Assembly: GCA_014529385.2 (NCBI GenBank)
Contig: CM043944.1
Location: 80,510,384-80,568,383 of the forward strand
DNA: 58,000 nucleotides
Reading direction: 5' to 3'
Source: Adiantum capillus-veneris
Taxonomy: Eukaryota; Streptophyta; Polypodiopsida; Polypodiales; Pteridaceae
Positions within the stretch are counted from its first letter, which is position 1; each line of letters starts with the position of its first letter. Both the position numbers and the translations under genes were made by a program. Shown here piece by piece: positions 21,198-30,745 of this stretch. Under the pieces are notes generated by a model. The model searched no databases and was not told the origin of the DNA. It saw only the letters and a list, made by a program, of their open reading frames with translations.

Positions 21198-21902
21198 TCA
21201 ATCTTGAGCCACTTGAATATCCCTGCGAATAGCTTTGGCTTGAGCTTCCATTTCTTCAAGCATTTTCTTTGAGGCTTCTACCCTTATAGTGGGGTCAGAA
21301 AAGTTAAGAGGTGATAAACATTCTTGACCATAAAGATCATTAAAAGGTGTCATTCCAATACTTCTATGAGTAGCGGAATTGTATGCATACTCTACCAAGG
21401 GTAGGTATTGAATCCACTTGCGAGTTTCTCTATTGCAGTAGGCTCTGAGAATGTCTTCAATTACTTGATTAACTCTTTCAGTTTGGCCATCAGTTTGAGG
21501 ATGATAAGCAGTACTAAAACATAACTGGGTTCCAATAGCTTGAAACAATGATACCCAAAACTTTGAAGTAAACTTGGCATCACGATCGCTGACAATCCTC
21601 TTGGGTAAACCATGAATTCTAAAAACCTCTTTCACAAACAGACGAGCAATATCTGAAGCTGTAAAGGTTGTCTTGACAGGGATTAAGTGAGCCACTTTAG
21701 TAAGCAAGTCGACTATGACCATGATTGAATCATAGTCAGCTTGGACAGAAGGAAACCCAGTGATAAAGTCCATGCTAATACATTCCCATTTCATTTGGGG
21801 AATATCTAAAGGATGTAATTTACCTGGCATCTTTAGTCTCTCTGCCTTAATCCTTTGACAAGACAAACACTGCTTGACATAGGGAAGGACATCACCCTTC
21901 AT
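21198..21902 (-). pseudogene. Gypsy B integrase core
   Basis: The CxxC of the zinc region (KQCLSCQRIKAERLKMPG) is followed by the DDE core: D in ISMDFITGFP, D in IVSDRDAKFTS and E in DGQTERVNQVIEDILRAY. All three catalytic acids are intact. The domain is separated from RT/RNase H by stops and by Copia C, and its C-terminal side by TGA at 21198. The upstream HH part lies around 21903-22080 in interrupted form. Confidence 0.9.
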
Positions 21903-22085
21903 ACCTTGCCAATAGTAACTTCTGCGAATTGCATTGATGGTTTTGGTATAACTTGGATGTCCTAAAGTTGGGCCATCATGTGCTTCATATAGGATAGCAT
22001 TCCTTAGGGTAGAATCCTTAGGTATGCATAGTCGATTACTATAGTAAATTTTCCCATCCTATAAAGATTAATGTAAAGGTTTAGG

Positions 22086-22418
22086 CTAATTTGATGATAC
22101 CCTCTCTTCACGTAGGATACTAGCAAGCATCTGGTAATCTGCATCTCTGACAGCAGCATCCGAGACCTTGTCTAAAATAGGGTTGTTAGCCATGGAAATT
22201 GCCCCCAAAAAAGCTTTACAGCTTAGGGCATCTGCCACAACATTATCCTTACCTGGTCTAAATTCAATATCAAAATCATATTCGTGCATGAGCTCTATTC
22301 ATCTCCTCTGTCTCATGTTAAGGTTAGGTTGGGTAAAATCCAATTAAGACTCTTGTGATCTATTACCAACTAGAATTTGTGTCCCAATAGATAATGTCTC
22401 CATAGCTTGAGAGCGTGA
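22086..22418 (-). pseudogene. Gypsy B RNase H C-terminal part
   Basis: The segment next to Copia C reads IHALKLWRHYLLGHKF, then stops and YDFDIEFRPGKDNVVADALS, the Gypsy RNase H ending with the conserved D of (V/A)ADALS. It continues the RNase H begun at about 28060-27947. Copia C lies between the two parts. Confidence 0.85.
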
Positions 22419-22423
22419 ATAAC

Positions 22424-22615
22424 TGTTGGGGTATAAAGCCCAATGTGTTCGCCCAGGTGAGTGGGAGGGCCCCCAGGTATGTACACATATTCTTTTGTAA
22501 AAACCTAATAAGAACTCACTATGCTCTACACATTAGAGTAAAGCGAGTTCACCATATAGTCGTGCTCTTCTTCTCGCACTCTCTCTCACGTCGCACTTCT
22601 GCTCGTACTCCTTCA
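22424..22615 (+). repeat. 5' LTR of Copia C
   Basis: It starts TGTTGGGGTATAAAGCCC and ends CTCCTTCA. It is directly followed by the PBS region (ACTGGTATCAGAGCTC, 22616-22631). The leader from 22632 to 23703 has no supported ORF. Confidence 0.97.
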
Positions 22616-22616
22616 A

Positions 22617-22630
22617 CTGGTATCAGAGCT
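22617..22630 (+). promoter_or_regulatory. Primer-binding site of Copia C
   Basis: CTGGTATCAGAGCTC matches the complement of the 3' end of initiator methionine tRNA, as in Copia D and, on the other strand, Gypsy B. Confidence 0.93.
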
Positions 22631-23703
22631 CAGATCGAGGCTCGGGGCAGCACTGCAGGAGGCTAGAGTCACCAGCTCAGATTGAAGTGAAATTCGACAG
22701 GCACAGACACAGCCCCAAATCCTGTGGGGGAGTGCGAAGGGCCTGGTGTTCTCACAATTTCATTCTGAGGTCATCTCGGCCACCATTCGGCTTCGACAAA
22801 GTTCTGCGCAAGCCTTTTTCGACTACGTAGTCTCAGCGGGTGCAGATCCGACTCTGCAAATTTGGGGTTTTTCGACCTACGACTGCAGGTGCTGAGGATA
22901 TCGACACTCCTAGAGTGTTGATTTGTGGCTGTCTACGCATCGAAGGACGACTCATAGTTCTTGGAGGCATGTCACATATGACACGGGCGCATCTACACAC
23001 AGACTGTAGGCGACATCCACTAGTTCATCAGGTAGCTTGTGTTTGCTGCTTGATATTCTAGATTTCATCCTGACATTGCAGGTACTTCCACATGGGATGT
23101 ATTGTCAGAGATGATGTATGTCTGTTGAGGGTTTGCTAGCTGTCAGTCACGCAGCAAACAACCGCCGCAACGGTTACAGCATACAGTGGGAAATTTGTGG
23201 ATGTATGACTTTGTGGGAAGTCTATGTACTGTCAGATTTACTGCAGCCTTTGTTGAGGTTCGAGTGAGGTTTTATTGAGCTGGGGGATTCTCAAATGTTG
23301 AGATCCTTTCGGTGATACAGGTCTTGGAGCGATCCCTCGAGCACCCTTAGATAGGCAGCTAGGATGTATTGACTGTGAGTTAGACAGTTGGGATTGCATC
23401 TTTGCTTTACTGTCGTTGAGGCATTGTTGTAGTCTATGCTTACAGGACAGTGAGAGACAGTACAGGTGCAGGACAGGTTTACCCACAACTTACAGTGTTA
23501 GAGAAACAGTGGTTTTTTGAGCTGTTTTTGGTCTGTTTTTTAGTACACCAGAGCCATTTTACAAAGGAGACTCTGCCAAAATTTTTGCAGAATCTGAAGC
23601 TTTCTTGGTTCATTTGACAGGTTGATATTGGTTCAGAGGTCATTTTACAGGGGAAACTCTACCGAATTTTTCCCAAGAAAGTAAACTACTGTGAAGTGTA
23701 GCT

Positions 23704-25806
23704 ATGGCTGGATCACAGGACACTGCTCTTTACAATATCAAGAAGCTGGATGGAACCAATTTCCCATTGTGGAAGAAGCAGATTTGGCACGTGTTGGTAC
23801 AAAAGAAGCAAATAAAACCTATAAAGCTCAAGGGGATAAAACCAGAAGATATGGAAGAAGATGAATGGAGCGAAATGGATGAATAGGCACTTTCTACCAT
23901 TATGCTGACTTTGGCAGAAAGCGTTTACTTCAATGTAGCAGATGAGATGTCGGCTTATCAAGCATGGTTAAAGCTGAGTGATCTTTATGAGAAGCAGAGT
24001 GCAGCTTCACAGGTATACTGGCTTAAGAAGCTTGTTGACTTGAAGATGAAAGAAGGGACACCTATGTCCAATCATCTGAATGAATTCAACACAATCTATA
24101 GTCAGTTGTCAGCTCAAGGTGTCGAGTTTGATGAACCTGTTAGAGCTATGTTCATGTTGATCACATTGCCGGAAAGTTGGGACACTTTTCGCACAGCTTT
24201 GAGTAATTCTGCACCTCCAAATGGTTTGAACATAGCAGGTGTAGAAGGAAGTCTGCTTACTGAAGAAACCAATAGAAAGACAATGGACAAAGGCAAAGGA
24301 ACAGCCTTAGTTGTCAGGGGAAGGACCAAAGAAAAGTACAAAGGTGGAAAGAGGAATCAGTCTCATAGCAAGTCCCGCAGTGCTAAAGGCAAGAGTGACA
24401 TAGAATGCTACCATTGTGGCAAGAAGGGTCACATGAAAAGAGACTGCAGAGAATGGAAAGCAGAAAAAGGCAAAGAGAAATCTAAAAACCATGGTGAGAA
24501 GAACAAGTCTTCAGTGAAGATTCAAGAAATAAATGTGACAAACACTGTTGCAGAGGATGACAGTCTAGTGTCAGGAGACATCTATTTTTTGAAGAATACA
24601 ATGGACTCATCTCTTCTTATAGCATCTGATGGAAATGCACTGAGTGACTGGATTATAGACTTAGGGGCATCACTTCATGTGTCTCCAAACAAGGAGTGGT
24701 TTACCTCTTATGTGACCACTAAAGATCATGTTCGGCTAGGCAATGGGCATACATGTGAGATCTTAGGTGTTGGAGATGCTCAATTGAAGTTTCAGAATGG
24801 CTCTTCTTTCACGCTGAAGAATGTGAGACATGTTCCCGCAATTACAAAGAGCTTGATCAGCACAGGTTTACTTGATGATGCTGGCTACATCACCACTTTT
24901 GGACAGAACATGTGGAAGATATCCAAGGGTTCTATGACAGTAGCACATGGAGTAAAGTCTGGAGGACTTTACATGATTTATGTATCAAATGTCTCTAAAA
25001 ATGTAATCAATGTAACCGAGCAGCCGAACGTTTCTTTGTGGCATAGCCGGTTAGGACATATGTCCAATAAGGGAACTGAAATCTTGTCTCGTTCTGGTTA
25101 TTTGCGTGGATTTTCATTTAATGATTTTGAATTATGTGAACATTGTCTGTATGGTAAGCAAACACAGCAGCCACATAAGCATAGAAGCAGTAGAGGAGAT
25201 ACACAGTTGGCACTTGTTCATAGTGATTTGTGTGGACCTATGCCTAACCTATCTCTAGGGGGAGATTCTTACTTTATGACACTTATAGATGATTACTCGA
25301 GGAAAGTATGGGTTTACTTTCTCAAGCACAAGGATGAAGCGTTTAGTGTTTTCAAAACGTTTGTGACACTTGTGGAGAATCAGAGTGGCAAGAAGCTTAA
25401 ATGCTTACGCACTGACAATGGTGGAGAGTATGTTTCAAAGGCCTTTCAGGACTTTTGTGAGTCAAAAGGTATAAAACGTGAACTTACTGCTCTTTACAAT
25501 CCTCCTCAAAAGGGTGTTGCTGAGAGGATGAATAGGACCATACAAGAGAAAGTCAGAAGTATGTTGTCTAATGCACAGCTGCCAAATGGGTTTTGGGTTG
25601 AAGCTGTATCAACAGCTGTTCATCTTGTAAATAGATCTCCTAGCAAGGTTTTGCAGAAGGATTCAGTGCCAGAGATGGTATGGTCAGGCAAAATGCCCTC
25701 ATACAAGCATCTCAGAGTCTTTGGCTGTGAGGCATATACTCACGTTCCAAAGGAATTTAGGAAAAAACTTGAGCCAAAGAGTAGAAAGTTTATCTTTCTA
25801 GGCTAG
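23704..25806 (+). pseudogene. Copia C gag-protease-integrase part of polyprotein
   Basis: The ATG at 23704 starts MAGSQDTALYNIKKLDGTNF, a Copia gag with stop TAG at 23884-23886. The frame goes on in phase to 25806. Domains: gag (to about residue 200); CCHC knuckle CYHCGKKGHMKRDC; protease WIIDLGASLHVSP, where the catalytic D-S-G reads D-L-G; integrase zinc region HSRLGHMSNKG...CEHCLYGKQ; and a DDE core with D in HSDLCGPM, D in RTDNGGEY and E in KGVAERMNRT. It ends at TAG 25804-25806 inside the FLG(Y)G motif. Apart from two stops and the protease substitution it is complete, suggesting decay after or around insertion. Confidence 0.93.
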
Positions 25807-27645
25807 GGTAATTTTGGTGAGATGGGGTACAGAAAGGTTGTCCGCAGCAATGATGTTCACTTTAATGAATCCAGATATCATTCTAAACTAGAGAGGGTTG
25901 AGGAGATTAGAAGAGTTGTCTTCCAAGAAGATGGACCTGCACGTGCAAGACAAAATGTCAGGGCTCAAGAGGAGCAAGGACAGGATAGATTGGAACCACA
26001 AGTTGTGGCTGAGCCTGAGCCACCTATTGTGAGTAGATCTGGACGTGTCACGCGACCTCCTGATAGGTTTTTTCCATCTATGAACTATGTCATGTTGACT
26101 GATTGCAATGAGCCTTCATGTTACAAGGAAGCAGTGCAAATGAAGGACTCCGGGAATTGGCAATTGGCCATGCAGTCAGAGATGACAGCTCTGCATAAAA
26201 ACCAGACATGGAAGCTAGTTAAATTACCACGAGGCAAAAAGGCTGTACCCTGTAAATGGGTTTACAGGTATAAGATCACCGCTCATGATAGTCAGCCAAA
26301 GTACAAAGCAAGGCTTGTTGCCAAGGGCTTTAAGCAAGAACAAGGCATTGACTTTGATGAAGTCTTCTCTCCGGTGGTCAAAATGACTACATTGAGATGC
26401 TTTCTTGCATCGGTTGCCATATTAGATTTGGTGTTGCACCAAATGGATGTCAAGACAGCGTTCTTGCATGGTGATTTAGATGTGGAAATTTACATGCAGC
26501 AGCCAGAAGGGTTTGTTGAGAAAGGCAAGGAAGATTGGGTATGCCAGTTGTTAAAGAGTCTTTATGGCTTAAAACAATCACCGAGGGCATGGTACCATAA
26601 ATTCCACAAGTTTATGCTTTCTCAAGGCTACAAACGTAGTGAGTTCGATCACTGTCTATATACAAAGAAGGCTAAGGATGGAAGTTGGTTGATCCTTATT
26701 TTGTATGTGGATGACATGTTGATTGCTGGCAAGCACTTGGAAGAAATTTCAGCTTTGAAGTTAAAGATGGCAAAATCGTTTGACATGAAAGACATGGGTG
26801 AGGCAAGTCATATACTTGGTATGCGCATTGAGAGAGACAGATCAAAGAAGTTGATTTGGTTATCTCAAACAGAGTATATTGACAAGGTTTTGCAACGTTT
26901 CAATATGGAGAAGGGAAAGGCATTAAGTGTTCCATTGCCACCACATGTGAAACTTAGCAAACAAGATTGTCCTGTGTCTGAGGAAGAAGAGGCTGAAATG
27001 GATAAGATTCCATATGCGTCTGCAGTGGGTAGTTTGATGTTTGCAATGATTGCTACTCGCCCAGACATTGCATTTGCAGTGGGAGTAGTAAGTCGATACA
27101 TGTCAAACCCAGGCAAGAAACATTGGGCAGTGAAAGGAATATTGAGATACCTGAAAGCTACAAAGATTATGCGTATATGCTATGGGAGTCAAGAGCTAAG
27201 TGTAAAGGGTTTTACAGACTCAGATTATGCAGGTGACTTAGACAACCGAAGGTCTACGTCAGGGTATGTCTTTACATTGGCTGGTGGAGCAGTATCATGG
27301 CGTTCTAGATTACAAGATTGTGTTACTCAGTCTACTATAGAGGCTGAATATGTTGCAGCATCAGAGGCATGCAAAGAATCAATTTGGCTTAATCGACTAG
27401 TAACAGATTTGGGAATCAAAGAAGAGATGCCTGTGTTATATTGTGATAGTCAAAGTGCTATACAATTGGCTCGCAATCCAATTTATCACTCAAAGACAAA
27501 GCATGTGGATGTGAAGTATCATTTCATCAGGGAAATGCTTGAGGATAAGCAACTTCAGCTTGTCAAAGTTCACACCACAGAATATCATGTTGATCTACTT
27601 ACAAAAGGACTTCCCTCAGAGAGCTTTGCGCATTTTCACAAGTAG
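25807..27645 (+). pseudogene. Copia C reverse transcriptase and RNase H
   Basis: It continues the same frame after the TAG at 25804. RT: KWVYRYKITAHDSQPKYKAR, QMDVKTAFLHGDL (catalytic D), SLYGLKQSPRAWYHKF and the active site LYVDDMLIAG, all intact. RNase H: FTDSDYAGDLDNRRSTSGY, STIEAEYVAASEACKE and YCDSQSAIQLARNP carry the D, E and D residues; the ending is HVDLLTKGLPSESF. There are no internal stops in 607 codons; the frame ends at TAG 27643. RT could be functional if the upstream stops were bypassed. Confidence 0.95.
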
Positions 27646-27723
27646 TTAGGTGTAGGGTAGTACATCACTTCTCTACATCTCTTGTATATTAGATTGTATA
27701 GTAGCTTCTCTCACACTTAAAGT

Positions 27724-27775
27724 ACCACATTGGACTTTAAGTGGGAGGTTGTTGGGGTATAAAGCCCAATGTGGT
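27724..27775 (+). promoter_or_regulatory. Inverted repeat enclosing the Copia C polypurine tract
   Basis: The left arm 27724-27739 (ACCACATTGGACTTTA) pairs with 27760-27775 inside the LTR (TAAAGCCCAATGTGGT) at 15 of 16 positions. The 20-nt loop contains the PPT and TGTTGGGG, the LTR start. Position and loop size match Copia D although the arm sequence differs. Confidence 0.8.
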
Positions 27776-27941
27776 CGCCCAGGTGAGTGGGCGGGCCGCC
27801 AGGTATGTACACATATTCTTTTGTAAAAACCTAATAAGAACTCACTATGCTCTACACATTACAGTAGAGCGAGTTCACCATATAGTCATGCTCTTCTTCT
27901 CGCACTCTCTCTCGCGTCGCACTTCCGCTCGTACTCCTTCA
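27750..27941 (+). repeat. 3' LTR of Copia C
   Basis: It has the same length as the 5' LTR. It is preceded by PPT AAGTGGGAGG and followed by target duplication ATAAC. Its first 26 bases pair with sequence just 5' of the PPT. Confidence 0.97.
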
Positions 27942-27946
27942 ATAAC

Positions 27947-29239
27947 TGCTAGCAATTCTAAATCATGTGTAGCATAATTCACTTCATGAATCCTAAGCTT
28001 TTGAGAAGTATAAGCTACAGGCCTTCCTTCTTGAGTAAGGACTCCTCCTAATGCAAGGTTACTAGCATCTGTGATCACCTCGAATTCTTGGGTGAAATCT
28101 GGAAGTTTTAAGAGAGGTTCTGAAGCAAGATACTCCTTAAGGTGTTGGAAGCAAGATTCATGTTTTTCTTCCCAAAGTATTGTAGCTCCTTTCTTTAGCA
28201 AGTCGGTTAGTGGTGCAGCTTTGAGAGCATATTCCTTTACAAAGATCCTGTACCACCCTGTGATACCTAAGAACCCTCTGACTTCGGTTTGTGAAGTGGT
28301 TTGAGGCCATTCCACAATATCTTTGACTTTGTCAGGGTCAACAGAGACTTCTTCAGGTGAAATGATAAACCCTAAGTAACAGACCTTAGGGGTAAAGAAG
28401 GTACATTTGCTTTTCTTTGCATACAGCTTATTTAGACGTAAAAGCTCTAACACTTTCCTAACATGCCCTTCATGCTCTTCCTCTGATTTGGAATAAATTA
28501 ATATATCTTCAAAGAATACTAGGACAAAAGCATCCAAGAATTCTCTAAAGATATCGTGCATCAGACGATTGAAAGTTGCAGGAGCATTCGTAAGTCCGAA
28601 AGCCATCACTGTAAATTCGTAATGACCATAACGAGTGTTGAAAGTTGTTTTGGAGATATCAACCTCCTGGATTCGAATTTGATGATAGCCAGATCGAAGA
28701 TCGATCTTTGTGAATATTTTGGCTCCATGTAATCTGTCCAACATCTCATCAATACGAGGAATTGGATATTTATTCTTGATGGTAACCTGATTTAAGCCCC
28801 TATAATCTATGCAAAGTCGAAGAGAGCTATCCTTTTTCTTTTGGAAGAGAACAGGTGCACCCCATGGAGATGTACTAGGTCGGATAAACCCTTGCTCAAT
28901 CAACTGCTTGAGCTGTTCCTTGAGTTCTATAGCCTCTGTAAGTGACATCTTGTACGGCGCTCTTGAGACTTGTTCACTACCCGGAAAATTTTTTGATTTC
29001 ATGGTCTACCTCCCTAGGTGGTGGTAGTTCAGAAAGTTCAGTGGGGGGAAAACATCCGAAAATTCTTCTAGCCACATTAGTTCAGGGTTGGAAGAAGATT
29101 TTTCTAATTTGTTTAGCTTGAGTACAAAAATTTGTTGACCCTTGCGTAACCCTTTCAAAAGACGATTAGCTTTGACTAAGTAAGCTTTTGGTCGTCCATT
29201 CTGGCCTTGAATAGTGATTTCTTGACCTTGGTTGTCCAC
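27947..29239 (-). pseudogene. Gypsy B reverse transcriptase and start of RNase H
   Basis: The open frame 29002-27947 gives RT blocks: [49 protein letters not shown] (catalytic D), [14 protein letters not shown] and [10 protein letters not shown]. The last should be F/Y-x-D-D; the first Asp is Glu here (GAA). Further on are [32 protein letters not shown] and the RNase H start [16 protein letters not shown]. The frame is cut in RNase H (DLELLAVI) by Copia C. The upstream piece 29239-29006 (YLVKANRLLKGLRKG) is the protease-RT linker in another frame. Confidence 0.92.
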
Positions 29240-29276
29240 AAAAGTAACACTTCCTTAGGCACAATGGATATTGGCA

Positions 29277-29639
29277 TTATGGACTGGCTAACCAATCCAT
29301 TCCAAGAATTCCACCATAGATTCCTATAGGTAAGGTTCGAAAAGTAGCAGAAGTAGAGTATTCTCCCAACTTGAAATCTATTTTTCCCACAGTGTACTGA
29401 GATAACACCTCCTTTACATTGGCTAATTCAACTCTCATCTTTCTTGCAGGGTGTTGATTAAGTCCTAACCTCCTTAAACATTTAGGTGACAAGAAAGAAT
29501 GAGTACTACCACAATCAATAAGAAGCTCAAATTTTTCACCTTGGTGATTTGCAGGTGTTTGAATGACAACATATTGTTGTCTTGCTCTTGGGTTATCAAT
29601 TGCAGCATGTAGAGTTGCTCTTTCCTCTTGGGTTATCAA
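29277..29639 (-). pseudogene. Gypsy B protease
   Basis: The retropepsin-like motif LLIDCGSTHSFLSPKCLRR carries the D-x-G core as D-C-G-S, then IGIYGGILGMDWLAS with the ILGMDWL ending typical of plant chromovirus protease. The upstream end is out of frame with gag because of the 40-bp tandem duplication at 29587-29666. Confidence 0.85.
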
Positions 29640-29666
29640 TTGCAGTATGTAGAGTTGCTCTTTCCT
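29587..29666. repeat. 40-bp tandem duplication in Gypsy B gag/protease junction
   Basis: CTTGGGTTATCAATTGCAG starts at 29587 and again at 29627; the two 40-base units differ at one position (GCAGCATG against GCAGTATG). Forty is not a multiple of three, so the duplication shifts the frame between the zinc-knuckle ORF and protease. Confidence 0.9.
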
Positions 29667-30551
29667 CTTGTTCTTCTCCCAATGTTGGTTCTCCTATGAT
29701 AGCATTGACTCTGGCAGCCATTCCACGCCCTCGACCTCGTCCTCCATTTCTTCCTCCACGATTTATTATTTGGCCTTGTCCTCTAGCTCGGTTAGGTGTA
29801 TTTGTTGCGGAGACTCTCCTAGGACATACATTCCTGAAATGTCCTAGCTCGTTGCATTCACAACATCTAAGATCTGCATTTTGAGCTCCATTTATTGAAG
29901 CTGCAACTATTGGATGAGTTTGGTGAACTGGGTGAACTTGCCTTTGGTTCCACATCATAGGCCGTCATTCCTTAAATTTCCATTTTGTACCCTTTGAGAG
30001 TTTGACATCTCTTTACCTAAGGGTTTAGCTCTTAAAAGAGCATCTTGCAAATTTACAGGCCTCATGGCTTCTAGACGAGTATTTAAAGGAGCATTTAGCC
30101 CTTGGCAGAAACAGGCTACTTGTTGATCTGCGGTCATTGGCGGAGCATAGCGCCTAAGAGTTACAAATTTGGAGTAGTATTCTTCCACTGTAAGATGAAA
30201 CTGACGTAAGTTGAAGAATTCATTCATCTTAAGGGATTCGTGTGCAGATGGAAGATAACGTCCTTTGACAACATACTTAATGTCTTCCCAAGTTTGAGTG
30301 TTTTGAGCTACTTGATTATCTTTGCAGTGTTGTTTCCACCAAAGCTTGGCATCCCCTGTGAGACGAAACATAGCCAACATTGCTTGGTTATAAGGAGTAG
30401 TACCAGCACCAGCAAAATAATCCTCCATCTCTTCGAGCCACACTTTTGCATCGCGCTCAACTAGGGCTCCTTCCCCTTTGAAAGAGGGAAGTTTAGCTTG
30501 CTTGAGAAGTAGCTTTTTCTCTTGAAGATATGTGTATGCATTTTCAAACAT
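29596..30551 (-). pseudogene. Gypsy B gag with CCHC zinc knuckle
   Basis: The ATG at 30551 opens MFENAYTYLQEKK and a retrotransposon gag domain: LPSFKGEGALVERDAKVWLE, AMLAMFRLTGDAKLWWKQHC, WEDIKYVVKGRYLPSAHE and NEFFNLRQFHLTVEEYYSKF. It stops at 29955 (TGA). After a shift, the frame 29958-29596 continues with the knuckle CCECNELGHFRNVC and an RGG-rich basic tail (NRGGRNGGRGRGRGMAARVN). Gag packages genomic RNA into virus-like particles. One shift separates capsid and nucleocapsid parts. Confidence 0.92.
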
Positions 30552-30721
30552 GATGGTGCACACCTAGAATTTCTGGTAGGCTGAATGAACATTTTCCTGT
30601 ACCAAGAAAGTGCAGTCTTCAATACCATATAAAAACTCAAAACAATTTTTCTAGGTTCTTCTATTATTTCAAACATTCGCATCCTTCAATATCCAAATAT
30701 CAATCTAAAAATCTCCCCAAG

Positions 30722-30743
30722 CTTTAACCTAGGCTCTGATACT
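30722..30743 (-). promoter_or_regulatory. Primer-binding site of Gypsy B
   Basis: The minus strand after the 5' LTR reads CTAGTATCAGAGCCTAGG, close to the TGGTATCAGAGC complement of initiator methionine tRNA. It confirms that the upper LTR is the 5' one and the element is on the minus strand. Confidence 0.85.
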
Positions 30744-30745
30744 AG

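Larger units (their letters stand above)
22424..27941 (+). mobile_element. Copia C: nearly complete Ty1/Copia element nested in Gypsy B
   Basis: 5518 bp with two 192-bp LTRs (22424-22615, 27750-27941) and target duplication ATAAC (22419-22423, 27942-27946). It has PBS TGGTATCAGAGC, one gag-pol frame from 23704 to 27645 with two in-frame stops, and PPT AAGTGGGAGG. The LTRs differ at about eight positions by eye (around 4%). Gene order gag, PR, IN, RT, RH is that of Copia. It inserted into the RNase H of Gypsy B in opposite orientation. Confidence 0.97.
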
